From an uncultured Lysobacteraceae bacterium (lineage in GTDB: Bacteria; Pseudomonadota; Gammaproteobacteria; Xanthomonadales; Xanthomonadaceae), in the NCBI GenBank assembly GCA_902825775.1, contig CADECF010000019.1, positions 1 to 45,294 on the forward strand: a stretch of 45,294 nucleotides of DNA, given 5' to 3'. This document shows positions 26,706-33,977 of the stretch, piece after piece; the stretch's first letter is position 1; each line of letters opens with the position of its first letter. Made by a program: the position numbers and the translations under genes. Under the pieces are notes generated by a model. The model saw nothing but the letters and a program-made list of their open reading frames with translations, did no database searches and was not told where the DNA came from.

Positions 26706-27950
26706 CTATCTCAGCATGCGCGCACCGCGCAGGCGCGGCTGTCCGTCGACCGATTCGGTCCAGACCATATAAGCGCCGTCTGCGCGCAGGGCCAGTTTCG
26801 GGAAACCCGTCGCCGCGCCGCGGCCCTGCAGTACGGCGATCTGCGTTCTGCGCACTTCGCGTTTCAGGTCCGCCGAATAACGCGCCAGCCACAACGATTG
26901 CGCACCGGCTTCTTCGCGCAGCCACAGCACCCAGGCGCCGTCGCTGTCGTAGGCGGCATCGACGCGGCCCAACACGGCGGCGCCGCGATCGACCCGCACC
27001 GGCGCGCCGAAGCTGGCGCCGCCATCGCGGCTCAATGCGAGTTGCAGCGCCGGCTCGCCGCCCGCTGCGGTGCGCCACGCGACGAGCACGTCGTCGCCCT
27101 TCGCCGCAGCGGCCGGTCCGTTGACGGGACAGGCCGTCATCTTCCAACCGTCGGCATGCACGCGAACCGGTGCGCTCCAGGCCTTGCCGTCGTAGCGCAC
27201 GGCGGCGATGTCGCGGATGTCGTCGGCGTCGCGATCGCGATACACCAGCACCGGTCCGCGCGCGGCCATCGCCGCATCGGTCTGGCAGCATTCGCAGGTC
27301 ATGCCGTCGAGCGTCTGTTCGCCGATGCGCTGCAACGCGCCGTCGAAGCTCGCTGCGCGCAGCGACATGCCGCCGTGGTTTTCGTGCGGCGCATCGCCGC
27401 TCTTATCGGCCGGATTCAACCAAGCGACGCCCAGCGTAGCCTGCGATGCGGGCCACAACGATGCGAATCCATGCTCGCCACCCCCGCTATCGCTATTGAC
27501 CACGACCGGCGCGCTCCAGTTGAAGCCGCGATTGCCCGAATGGCTGAGCGCCAGGTCGTATTCGCCCGGCGATGCGCTCGTCTTCTGCAGCCAATGCACC
27601 CACAGCGCGCCGTCGGGCGTGGCGGCGATGTGGGGCGTGTCGGCCCAATTGGACAGTAAAGCTTCGCCGACCGCGATCGTCTTGGGCGTGCTCTGCCAGC
27701 GGCCTTGATTGTCGTAGGCGGCGAACATCAGCGCGTTGTCGCGGCCGCGCCGCACGCTGATCCAGCTCAGCAGCAAGCGGCCGTCGGCGGTGACCGCCAG
27801 ATCGGGCTGCGCTGCGCCTTGTTCGGCCAGCAGCGGCCAGACCTGCAACTGGCCGGACGCGGCGCCCTGTCCGACCGCCGGTTCGGGCTGGCGCTGGCAG
27901 GCGCCGAGCAGCGTGAGGGATGCGAGAACCAGAGACATGGCGGCTTTCAT
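26706..27950 (-). CDS. Sialidase-fold (BNR-repeat) lipoprotein
   Basis: This 414-residue protein has a lipoprotein signal peptide (lipobox LLGAC, Cys18) followed by a six-bladed beta-propeller of the sialidase/BNR type. Several bladed repeats end in aromatic or Asp-box-like motifs (SHSGNRGFNW, SRDGGASFG). A CECC motif at 219-222 (TLDGMTCECCQTD) is unusual for a sialidase and looks like a metal- or disulfide-forming site. Trp/Tyr clusters typical of an exo-sialidase active site are not evident, so enzymatic sialidase activity should not be assumed. The anchor suggests it faces the periplasm or the outside. The gene has no close operon partner. Confidence 0.78.
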   Translation of the reverse strand: MKAAMSLVLASLTLLGACQRQPEPAVGQGAASGQLQVWPLLAEQGAAQPDLAVTADGRLLLSWISVRRGRDNALMFAAYDNQGRWQSTPKTIAVGEALLSNWADTPHIAATPDGALWVHWLQKTSASPGEYDLALSHSGNRGFNWSAPVVVNSDSGGGEHGFASLWPASQATLGVAWLNPADKSGDAPHENHGGMSLRAASFDGALQRIGEQTLDGMTCECCQTDAAMAARGPVLVYRDRDADDIRDIAAVRYDGKAWSAPVRVHADGWKMTACPVNGPAAAAKGDDVLVAWRTAAGGEPALQLALSRDGGASFGAPVRVDRGAAVLGRVDAAYDSDGAWVLWLREEAGAQSLWLARYSADLKREVRRTQIAVLQGRGAATGFPKLALRADGAYMVWTESVDGQPRLRGARMLR

Positions 27951-27992
27951 GGGCTAAGCGTACTCTGACCTTGCCAAACAGGCATCGAACCG

Positions 27993-28376
27993 ATGTTCAC
28001 CACCGTCGCCCACTACCACGATCCGATCGAGGCGCATATCGCCCGCGGCCTGCTGGCCTCGCAGGGCATCGATGCGCATCTGGGCGACGAGCACTTGATG
28101 ATGGCCAACTGGGAATGGCGGCTAGCGGTGGGTGGTGTGAAGCTGCGGGTGCCCGCGGAGCAGGCGCAGCATGCGCGCAACATTCTGCACGCGGCCGAAG
28201 CGGGGGAGTACGTGCTCGAGGAAGAGGAAGCGCCGGCCGATGCGCGCGAGTTGATGCCGCCGGACCGCGAATCGTGGTCGAGCCGCATGGCGTGGGTCGC
28301 GTTGATGTTGTTCAGCATCCCGCTGCCCTGGCGGCGAAAGCCGGTATCGGATACGCAAGCGGTACGCGAACTCTGA
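27993..28376 (+). CDS. DUF2007-domain (putative signal transducing) protein
   Basis: This 127-residue protein begins with the DUF2007 pattern MFTTVAHYHDPIEAHIARGLLASQGIDAHLGDEHLMMANWEW...VGGVKLRVPAEQAQHARNIL (residues 1-65), a small domain often annotated as signal-transducing. An acidic stretch (EEEEAPADARE, 77-87) and a single hydrophobic C-terminal segment (MAWVALMLFSIPLPW) follow, so it may be tail-anchored in the inner membrane. It diverges from the BNR lipoprotein gene across 42 bases. The molecular role is unknown. Confidence 0.82.
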   Translation: MFTTVAHYHDPIEAHIARGLLASQGIDAHLGDEHLMMANWEWRLAVGGVKLRVPAEQAQHARNILHAAEAGEYVLEEEEAPADARELMPPDRESWSSRMAWVALMLFSIPLPWRRKPVSDTQAVREL

Positions 28377-28384
28377 CCTTCGAA

Positions 28385-28751
28385 CTTGTAGAGCGGAGCT
28401 TGCTCCGCTGCTCTTGCCTTTAAACCGTCATTCCAGCGAATGCTGGGCCCCATGTTGCTCTTGCCCTAAGCCGTCATCCCGGCGAAGGCCGGGATCCAGG
28501 CCGACATGGCAGTGAGGAAGCGGCGACTCCGAACGCAGCGAGGCGAGTCGCCGGACACCCACAAGCAAGAGCAGCGGAGCAAGCTCCGCTCTACAAAGAG
28601 CAGAGCAAAGTCGCTGGATTACTCGCTTCGCTCGCCCTCCGGGCCATCTGCTGACGCAGATGTTCGCTCCGGCCTACGGCCTATGCAGTCCCGCCTTCGC
28701 GGGGATGACGGCATAAGGGCAAGAGCAGCGGAGCAAGCCCCGCTCTACAAA
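28385..28751. repeat. Mosaic of short palindromic repeats (401-base gene-free gap)
   Basis: The whole stretch between the DUF2007 gene and mnmG (28377-28777) is a patchwork of dispersed repeats with no credible protein gene. In order: TGTAGAGCGGAGCTTGCTCC (28388), a GTCATTCCAGCGAATGCTGG unit (28430), a CCGTCATCCCGGCGAAGGCC unit (28470-28503), an inverted TAGAGCGG unit (28565-28598), a CGCTTCGCTCGCCC...GGCATAAGGGC stretch ending in a CCCGCCTTCGCGGGGATGAC unit (28688-28711), and another inverted TAGAGCGG unit (28719-28751). The flanking TAGAGCGG copies (first versus second and third) are inverted, giving long-range pairing. Confidence 0.8.
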
Positions 28752-28777
28752 AGAGCAGGCAAAGCCGCTGGGAGCAT

Positions 28778-30667
28778 TCATGCAACCCGCGCGCGGCGCT
28801 GGCGGGTCAGATGCACCAGCAGCAGCGAAATCGCTGCAGGCGTCATGCCGGGTATGCGTTGGGCCTGGCCGATGCTCTGCGGGCGGACGCGTTCGAGCTT
28901 CTGCTGCACTTCGGCGGACAGGCCGCGCACGGCGGCGTAGTCGAAGCCGTCGGGAATCGCGGTGTCTTCGTTGCGGCGCTGGCGTTCGATTTCGTCGCGC
29001 TGGCGATCCAGATAACCGGCGTACTTCACGCCGATCTCGACCTGTTCGGCGACCTTGGCGTCGGCGACCGCCGGACCGAGCGACGGCACCGACAGCAGCT
29101 TGGCGTAATCCATTTCCGGACGCTTGAGCAGATCCAATGCATTGGTTTCGCGGCTCACGCCGATGCCGGTGGCCTGCTCGAGCTCGCGGCCGAGCGCGTT
29201 GCCGGGCGTCGCCCACAGCGCGCGCAGGCGCTCGGTCTCGCGCGCGATCGCATCGCGTTTGGTGGTGAAGGCGTCCCAGCGCGCATCGTCGACGATGCCC
29301 AACCCGCGGCCGGTTTCGGTCAGGCGCAAATCGGCATTGTCTTCGCGCAGCTGCAGGCGGTATTCGGCGCGCGAGGTGAACATGCGATACGGCTCGAGCG
29401 TGCCGTGCGTGATCAGATCGTCGATCAGCACGCCGATGTAGGCCTGATCGCGGCGCGGCGACCAGGCTTCCAGCTGCCGCACCGAACGCGCGGCGTTCAG
29501 GCCCGCGATCAGGCCTTGCGCCGCGGCTTCTTCGTAACCGGTGGTGCCGTTGATCTGGCCGGCGAAGAACAGGCCGCTCACCGCCTTGGTTTCCAGCGAG
29601 GTCTTCAGGCCGCGCGGATCGAAGAAGTCGTATTCGATCGCATACCCCGGCCGGGTGATGTGCGCGTTCTCGAAGCCGCGGATGCTGCGCACCAGCGCCA
29701 GCTGCACATCGAAAGGCAGCGAGGTGGAGATGCCGTTCGGATAGATTTCGGCGACATCGAGGCCTTCGGGCTCGACGAAGATCTGGTGGCTCGCCTTTTC
29801 CGCGAAGCGCACCACCTTGTCTTCGATCGACGGGCAGTAGCGCGGGCCGATGCCTTCGATGGCGCCGGTGAACAACGGCGAACGGTCCAGCGCGCCGCGG
29901 ATGATCTCGTGGGTGCGCTCGGACGTGTGCGTGATCCAGCACGAGACCTGGCGCGGATGCTCGGCCGCGCCGCCGATGTAGGAGAACACCGGCAGCGGCG
30001 TATCGCCCGGTTGTTCTTCCATGACCGAATAGTCGAGCGTGCGGCCGTCGATGCGCGGCGGCGTGCCGGTCTTGAGGCGGTCGACCGCGAACGGGCCTTC
30101 GCGCAGCCGATGCGCCAACGCCGTCGCCGGCGGATCGCCGGCGCGGCCGGCCGCGTACTGGGTCTGGCCGACGTGGATTTTGCCGGCGAGGAAGGTGCCG
30201 GCGGTCAGCACCACCGCGGCCGCGTCGAAACGCAAACCGGTCTGGGTGACGGCGCCGCGCACCGTTTCGTTTTCGATGACGAGATCGTCGACCGCAGCCT
30301 GGAACACCGTCAGGTTCGGCTGCGACTCGACGATGCGCCGGATCGCGCTGCGATACAGCGAGCGATCGGCCTGGCAACGCGTCGCGCGCACCGCAGGGCC
30401 TTTCGACGCGTTGAGCGTGCGCCATTGGATGCCGGCCAGATCCGCGGCATGCGCCATCGCGCCGCCGAGCGCATCGATCTCTTTGACCAGATGGCCTTTG
30501 CCGATGCCGCCGATCGCCGGATTGCAGCTCATCGCGCCGACCGTTTCGATGTTGTGGGTCAACAGCAAGGTGCGCGCGCCGGCGCGCGCCGACGCGAGCG
30601 CTGCCTCGGTGCCGGCGTGGCCGCCGCCGATCACGATGACGTCGTAGCGATGGAAGGAAGCGGTCAT
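28778..30667 (-). CDS. mnmG: tRNA uridine-5-carboxymethylaminomethyl modification enzyme MnmG
   Basis: MnmG (GidA), with the GTPase MnmE, uses FAD and methylene-tetrahydrofolate to install cmnm5 at wobble uridine 34 of several tRNAs. The 629-residue product has the same length as E. coli MnmG. It shows the FAD loop [10 protein letters not shown] (from residue 14), the [23 protein letters not shown] block, the substrate-site [11 protein letters not shown] and the C-terminal MnmE/tRNA-binding helical domain. The start at 30665-30667 gives [19 protein letters not shown], the expected N-terminus. The promoter region carries a dispersed repeat (copy B) ~25 bases upstream of the start. Confidence 0.97.
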   Translation of the reverse strand: MTASFHRYDVIVIGGGHAGTEAALASARAGARTLLLTHNIETVGAMSCNPAIGGIGKGHLVKEIDALGGAMAHAADLAGIQWRTLNASKGPAVRATRCQADRSLYRSAIRRIVESQPNLTVFQAAVDDLVIENETVRGAVTQTGLRFDAAAVVLTAGTFLAGKIHVGQTQYAAGRAGDPPATALAHRLREGPFAVDRLKTGTPPRIDGRTLDYSVMEEQPGDTPLPVFSYIGGAAEHPRQVSCWITHTSERTHEIIRGALDRSPLFTGAIEGIGPRYCPSIEDKVVRFAEKASHQIFVEPEGLDVAEIYPNGISTSLPFDVQLALVRSIRGFENAHITRPGYAIEYDFFDPRGLKTSLETKAVSGLFFAGQINGTTGYEEAAAQGLIAGLNAARSVRQLEAWSPRRDQAYIGVLIDDLITHGTLEPYRMFTSRAEYRLQLREDNADLRLTETGRGLGIVDDARWDAFTTKRDAIARETERLRALWATPGNALGRELEQATGIGVSRETNALDLLKRPEMDYAKLLSVPSLGPAVADAKVAEQVEIGVKYAGYLDRQRDEIERQRRNEDTAIPDGFDYAAVRGLSAEVQQKLERVRPQSIGQAQRIPGMTPAAISLLLVHLTRQRRARVA

Positions 30668-30691
30668 GGCGATCTGGCGATAAGCGACGGA

Positions 30692-30814
30692 TGCCCTCTC
30701 CCGGCGGGAGAAGGTGGCCCGAAGGGGCGAATGAGGATTCGTAGTACCACGTCAGCGGAACGGCTTAGCTTCGCCGAACCCTCACCCCAACCCCTCTCCC
30801 GAGGGGAGAGGGGC
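30692..30814. repeat. ~121-base dispersed repeat element, copy B (upstream of mnmG)
   Basis: Read on the minus strand, this is the same element as at 11254-11374: the outer arm GCCCCTCTCCC...GGGAGAGGGG with TTGGGGTGAGGGTTCGGCGA is identical over ~46 bases (30769-30814), and the inner end shares CTCATTCGCCCCTTCGGG and the CTCTCCCGxxGGGAGA palindrome. The middle ~40 bases are diverged. It occupies most of the leader between the mnmG start and the predicted RNA gene and may carry mnmG promoter or leader sequence. Confidence 0.8.
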
Positions 30815-30854
30815 TAACGGGCCGGCATTATCGCCGACCCCGTGCCGGGCAGGT

Positions 30855-30870
30855 TGGCACGCTTCCTGCT
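30855..30870 (+). promoter_or_regulatory. Sigma-54-type promoter (-24/-12)
   Basis: TGGCACGCTTCCTGCT matches the sigma-54 consensus TGGCACG-N4-TTGCW at all positions except one (C for the first T). The invariant GG (30856-30857) and GC (30868-30869) are ten bases apart, as required. The start of transcription would be near 30881. No protein gene lies downstream on this strand within 1.1 kb; a strong terminator ends at 30995. A sigma-54 activator binding site cannot be named from the upstream sequence, which is the repeat copy B. Confidence 0.6.
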
Positions 30871-30880
30871 TTATCCCTAC

Positions 30881-30995
30881 TTGCACCCAGCGTGGCAAGA
30901 CGCGGGGGCGTTGGCCGGGCAGGAACAGGGACGGCCATGCGCACACTGGGGTAGCGAGGGGCCGGATGTCGGGGGACGTCCGGCCCCGTTTTTTT
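30881..30995 (+). ncRNA. Predicted sigma-54-dependent small RNA (~115 nt)
   Basis: Between the sigma-54-type promoter and a strong intrinsic terminator lies a ~115-base stretch without a credible reading frame. It can fold a hairpin TGGCCG...CGGCCA (30912-30937) whose 14-base loop contains AGGAACAGGGA, then the terminator hairpin. Four GGA triplets are present, two of them in that loop, as in RNAs that bind CsrA/RsmA, but this link is only suggestive. I do not recognise a known RNA family. It is inter-genic between mnmG (minus) and the Gly/Tyr lipoprotein (minus), and reads away from mnmG. A weak ATG frame at 30842-31039 overlaps it but is probably chance. Confidence 0.5.
30958..30995 (+). 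terminator. Strong intrinsic terminator of the predicted sRNA
   Basis: GGGGCCGGATGTC (30958-30970) pairs with GACGTCCGGCCCC (30975-30987) around a G4 loop, 13 base pairs with a single G-U wobble, followed by G and seven T residues (30989-30995). This is a textbook rho-independent terminator on the plus strand with no plus-strand protein gene just upstream. Confidence 0.85.
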
Positions 30996-31002
30996 ATGGC
31001 GC

Positions 31003-31056
31003 CGACGCCCGGCGGAGGCGGAACAGGGGGGATCCGTGATTCCCCACCGGGCGTCG
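31003..31056 (+). other. Long hairpin just after the sRNA terminator
   Basis: CGACGCCCGG (31003-31012) pairs perfectly with CCGGGCGTCG (31047-31056). The 34-base interior holds two GCGGA motifs and a GGGGATC/GATTCCCC inner stem. There is no T-run after it, so it is not an obvious terminator; it may belong to a second transcript or to read-through from the first. Confidence 0.5.
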
Positions 31057-31080
31057 ACAGAGGTGGACCACTACACACAA

Positions 31081-31184
31081 CGTCGTAAAACGACGCGTTC
31101 GGTCATTAGTGGCTAGAGTGCGACCGCTGCGCGGTCAGTGCAAGCGATTTGCTTGCATCAGTTCGGGACAGCGGTCCCGTTTTT
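31081..31184 (+). ncRNA. Second predicted structured RNA with tandem hairpins
   Basis: Four perfect hairpins follow each other: CGTCGT-AAA-ACGACG (31081-31095), GACCGC-TGC-GCGGTC (31122-31136), TGCAAGC-N5-GCTTGCA (31139-31157) and CGGGAC-AGCG-GTCCCG (31164-31179), the last followed by five T residues (31180-31184). Close packing of stems and a terminal T-run are typical of a small RNA. No clear -35 box is visible; TAGAGT at 31114-31119 is a possible -10. It could also be the 3' part of a longer transcript. I know no matching family. Confidence 0.4.
31164..31184 (+). terminator. Intrinsic terminator of the second predicted RNA
   Basis: Six-base perfect stem CGGGAC/GTCCCG with an AGCG loop, followed by TTTTT. 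It reads on the plus strand; on the minus strand the run of A residues would precede the stem, so it is not the terminator of the downstream minus-strand lipoprotein gene. Confidence 0.7.
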
Positions 31185-31224
31185 GCCATTGGCCCCGCCA
31201 GTCGCGGGGCATCCCATAAAGGGT

Positions 31225-31866
31225 TCAGCGCGTGCCCGACTTCATTTCCGCACGCGCGCGGCGGGCCTCTTCACGCCGTCCGTTGCCGCCGACCGGGACC
31301 GACGTCCTGGGCGCCGCCGGCGCGCGCGGCGCCACGATAGGGGCGGGGCGGGAAGCCGGCGCGCGCGGCGTCACCGAAGGCGCGGGACGATAGCTCGGTA
31401 CGCGCGGGTTCGCCGATGGCGCCGGACGGTAGGCCGGCGTACGCGGCGCATTGCCTGAAACGGGATTCCGGCTGCGGGACGGGGGCAGCATCGGTTGCGC
31501 GCCCTCGGCCTGGCGCACCCGGTCCAGATCCCGCCACGGCGGCTTGCCGCTGTTGGGCGGGCGATGGTGTCCGCTGCCGCCGTGGCCGCGGTACGGCGGC
31601 CGGTAATAGTGATGGCGCGGATAGCTGTAATACGGATAGCCGTAGCGGTAACCGTAGGGATAGCCGTAGTCGTAATAGCTGCCGCCGTAATAGCCGCTGC
31701 CGTAATAACCGTCGTAGTAGCCATAGGGATAGCCGCCGTAACGGCGGTACACCACCTGCGGCTGGGTGCGGTAATAGCCGGCGCCATAACCGTAGTCGTC
31801 ATAGGTGACGCAGCCCGCCAGCGCGAACGCGGCGGCCAGGATCGGAATCAGCAGACGGATTTTCAT
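31225..31866 (-). CDS. Gly/Tyr-rich lipoprotein of unknown function
   Basis: This 213-residue protein has a lipoprotein signal (MKIRLLIPILAAAFALAGC, Cys19). A Tyr/Gly-rich low-complexity region follows (residues ~22-100, many GYY, YGY and GYPY repeats), then a His/Arg-rich patch and a Pro/Ala/Arg-rich tail with repeated PAPS-like units (APSANPRVPSYR, RPAPSVTPRAPASR). The ATG at 31864-31866 is preceded by a GGGGG box. It probably sits in the envelope facing the periplasm or the outside. The composition, not domains, defines it. I do not recognise a characterised family. Confidence 0.75.
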   Translation of the reverse strand: MKIRLLIPILAAAFALAGCVTYDDYGYGAGYYRTQPQVVYRRYGGYPYGYYDGYYGSGYYGGSYYDYGYPYGYRYGYPYYSYPRHHYYRPPYRGHGGSGHHRPPNSGKPPWRDLDRVRQAEGAQPMLPPSRSRNPVSGNAPRTPAYRPAPSANPRVPSYRPAPSVTPRAPASRPAPIVAPRAPAAPRTSVPVGGNGRREEARRARAEMKSGTR

Positions 31867-31994
31867 TACGGACCCCCAATAGGCAGAACCAGCATCGGCC
31901 GCAGGCTTTGAATCGCCGCTTAATTTTCCAGGCATATCCCGCGCGCGCCTGAACGCCTCAGCTCGGCGCCGGCCGCATCCGCTAAGCTGAACGG

Positions 31995-32963
31995 ATGAAG
32001 ACTCCCGCCGACTTGCCCGATTCCCAGGACATCCTGGCCGCTGCCGCGCGCATCGCGCCTTATGCGCACGTTACGCCGGTGCTGCGCTCGCGCGGCATCG
32101 ATGCGCTCGCCGGTTGCGAACTGCACTTCAAAGCCGAACACCTGCAACGCGCCGGAGCGTTCAAATTCCGCGGCGCCTGCAATGCGGTCATCAGCCTGGA
32201 CGAGGCCCAGGCGTCGGCAGGCGTGGTCACCCATTCGTCCGGCAACCATGGTGCGGCGCTCGCACTGGCCGCACGGCTGCGCGGCATTCCCTGCCACGTG
32301 ATCGTGCCCGAAGGCGCGGTGCGCTCCAAGGTAGCGGCGATCGAAGCGTACGGCGCAACGCTGCACAGCTGCGCACCGAACATAGCGGCGCGCGAAGCCG
32401 CATGCGCGCAAGTGCAGCGCGACACCGGTGCGGAGCTCGTGCATCCCTATACCGATCCGCGGGTGATCGCCGGACAAGGGACCGCCGCGATGGAATTGCT
32501 CAACGCCGTGCAGGATCTGGATCTGCTGGTGGCGCCGGTCGGCGGCGGCGGCCTGTCGTCGGGCACCGCTTTGGCCGCAGCCGCGTTCGCACCGCAGTGC
32601 CGGGTGATCGGCGCCGAACCCAGCGGCGCATCCGACACCTACGATTCGCTGCAGCGTGGCGAACGCATCGCGCGGTTCGTGCCCGACACGATCTGCGATG
32701 GCTTGCGGACCCTGGTCGGAGAACCGAATTTCGCATTGCTGCGCCGCTTGCGCGTGCAAGTGGTGACGGCCGACGACGACGCCACCGTGGCGGCCATGCG
32801 CCTGTTCTGGCAACGCGCCAAGCAACTGATCGAACCGTCCTCGGCGGTGGCTTTGGCGGCGGTGCTGGCCCATCGCGAGATCTTCGCCGGACGCCGGGTC
32901 GGCGTGATCCTGTCCGGCGGCAACGTCGATCTCGATGCTTTGCCGGCGCTCTTCGCGCGCTGA
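31995..32963 (+). CDS. PLP-dependent threonine/serine dehydratase or racemase family
   Basis: A 322-residue fold-type II PLP enzyme. It has the Schiff-base lysine in RAGAFKFRGACNAV (Lys57), the SSGNHGAALALAA substrate/phosphate segment (from about residue 80), the tetraglycine PLP-phosphate loop VGGGGLSSG (near 181-189) and a late SGGNVDLD. There is no C-terminal ACT domain, so it is a catabolic/serine-racemase-like enzyme (threonine or hydroxyaspartate ammonia-lyase, or serine racemase) rather than biosynthetic IlvA. The exact substrate cannot be read from sequence. It is divergent from the Gly/Tyr lipoprotein across ~130 bases. Confidence 0.88.
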   Translation: MKTPADLPDSQDILAAAARIAPYAHVTPVLRSRGIDALAGCELHFKAEHLQRAGAFKFRGACNAVISLDEAQASAGVVTHSSGNHGAALALAARLRGIPCHVIVPEGAVRSKVAAIEAYGATLHSCAPNIAAREAACAQVQRDTGAELVHPYTDPRVIAGQGTAAMELLNAVQDLDLLVAPVGGGGLSSGTALAAAAFAPQCRVIGAEPSGASDTYDSLQRGERIARFVPDTICDGLRTLVGEPNFALLRRLRVQVVTADDDATVAAMRLFWQRAKQLIEPSSAVALAAVLAHREIFAGRRVGVILSGGNVDLDALPALFAR

Positions 32964-33028
32964 GCTTTACGCGCGTCCGCGTCGCAGAATTTATCGGCCG
33001 CTACAGCCTGTTTAGTTTTGTGATGGCG

Positions 33029-33046
33029 TGTACGTTTTTTTGTACA
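33029..33046. promoter_or_regulatory. TGTAC-N8-GTACA inverted repeat around a T-run
   Basis: TGTAC (33029-33033) and GTACA (33042-33046) flank GTTTTTTT. The outer GCG/CGC extends it with one unpaired base. Because the T residues are in the loop, not after the stem, it is an unusual terminator and could instead be an operator. It lies between the PLP enzyme and V4R genes. Confidence 0.4.
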
Positions 33047-33076
33047 GCGCGCTGGCAGGCTGAGTGAGGGCAGCGT

Positions 33077-33119
33077 CCGCCTTACGTTCGTAACGGCGGT
33101 GCCGGGTGAAGGGACCCGG
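33077..33119 (+). promoter_or_regulatory. Candidate structured leader of the V4R-MHYT genes
   Basis: Two hairpins stand side by side: CCGCCTTACG...CGTAA(C)GGCGG (33077-33099, one bulged base) and CCGGGT-GAAGGG-ACCCGG (33102-33119). They end 64 bases before the V4R start. This could be a structured 5' leader; I match no known riboswitch, and it has no T-run. Confidence 0.4.
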
Positions 33120-33183
33120 CCCCTGCTTCATTCAACGATTTGACCATTCATTGATTTCGACCATGCATGCCGAGGGGGTGCGG

Positions 33184-33948
33184 ATGGCGGATGTCGAATT
33201 TCGCGTGGTCTCGGGCCAGCGCGACGGTCTGCTGCTGGCCCTGGGCCAGACCGTCATCGCCGCCGGGTTCACGCTGCTGCGCCAGCGCATGGTCAACAGC
33301 GACGAAGGCGTCGTGCTGACCATGATCGTGCGCGGCCCCGATAGCGGCCTGCTGATGCTCGAGGAGCGCTTGGGCACGCACCATCTGGTCAACAGTTTCG
33401 AAGCTTCTTCGCTAGACGGCGCGGCATCCAATGGCGCTTCGGCGTCGATCGCCAAGCCCGCGGCCGCGGCGAAGCCCGCCACGCAAGCCGACGCCGCCAC
33501 GGCGGTGGACATGCGCCGGGTGGAAAGCTTGCTGCCGCAATTGGCGCGCAACTATCCGAACATCTTCATCCAACTGATGGCGCTGGAACACGACCTGCCG
33601 CCGCCGCAACGCGAGGCGACCTTGCGCTACATCGGCCAGCGCGTCGGCGCCTGGGTCTACAAGCGCGACTACGCGCTCGGCGGGCATCTGCCTTTGCCGG
33701 ATGCCGTACGGCACATCGCGCTGCCGGCCTTGCGCCAATTGCTGCAGGCCGACATGCACGACGACGCGTTGCGGGTCAAGAACAGCCCCTTCTGCCATCG
33801 CGGCGAGCACGGCGCCTGCTGCCATTTCCTGCGCGGCATGCTCGGCGGCCTGCTGGCCGGACCGCAGGGCACCGACAGCGTGCGCATCGTCGAAAACCAA
33901 TGCCGCAACACCGGCGCCGAAGCCTGCAGTTTCGAGTTCAGCGCCTGA
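33184..33948 (+). CDS. V4R-domain protein with an N-terminal ACT-like region
   Basis: This 254-residue cytosolic protein begins with an ACT-like fold (EFRVVSGQRDGLLLALGQTVIAAGFTLL...GVVLTMIVRGP, residues 4-75), then an Ala/Pro linker, then a V4R (4-vinyl reductase) ligand-binding domain (~115-254). The C-terminal cysteine set SPFCHRGEHGACCHF and ENQCRNTGAEACSFEF (Cys204, 212, 213, 240, 248) is the V4R metal site. The ATG at 33184 has a GAGGGGG box five bases upstream; ATG 33163 would add seven residues. V4R domains bind small hydrophobic ligands. It is 29 bases upstream of the MHYT gene, so the two form an operon. Ligand and output are unknown. Confidence 0.82.
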   Translation: MADVEFRVVSGQRDGLLLALGQTVIAAGFTLLRQRMVNSDEGVVLTMIVRGPDSGLLMLEERLGTHHLVNSFEASSLDGAASNGASASIAKPAAAAKPATQADAATAVDMRRVESLLPQLARNYPNIFIQLMALEHDLPPPQREATLRYIGQRVGAWVYKRDYALGGHLPLPDAVRHIALPALRQLLQADMHDDALRVKNSPFCHRGEHGACCHFLRGMLGGLLAGPQGTDSVRIVENQCRNTGAEACSFEFSA

Positions 33949-33977
33949 CCGCCATTCCAACGCGAAGGGGAGTTCGC

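Noticed and set aside
28811-30817. 668-codon plus-strand frame opposite mnmG
   Set aside because: Same reason: an antisense shadow of mnmG with Arg/Ala/Asp-rich translation, and it runs across the repeat upstream of mnmG.
30842-31039. 65-codon plus-strand frame in the mnmG-lipoprotein gap
   Set aside because: It has no ribosome-binding site, runs through the strong terminator stem, and ends in repetitive Arg/Gly; a chance frame over the predicted RNA.
30842-31200. tRNA or 4.5S/6S RNA in the mnmG gap
   Set aside because: No T-loop GTTCGANTC, no acceptor pairing and no GGAAGGAAGC-type signal-recognition RNA motif was found.
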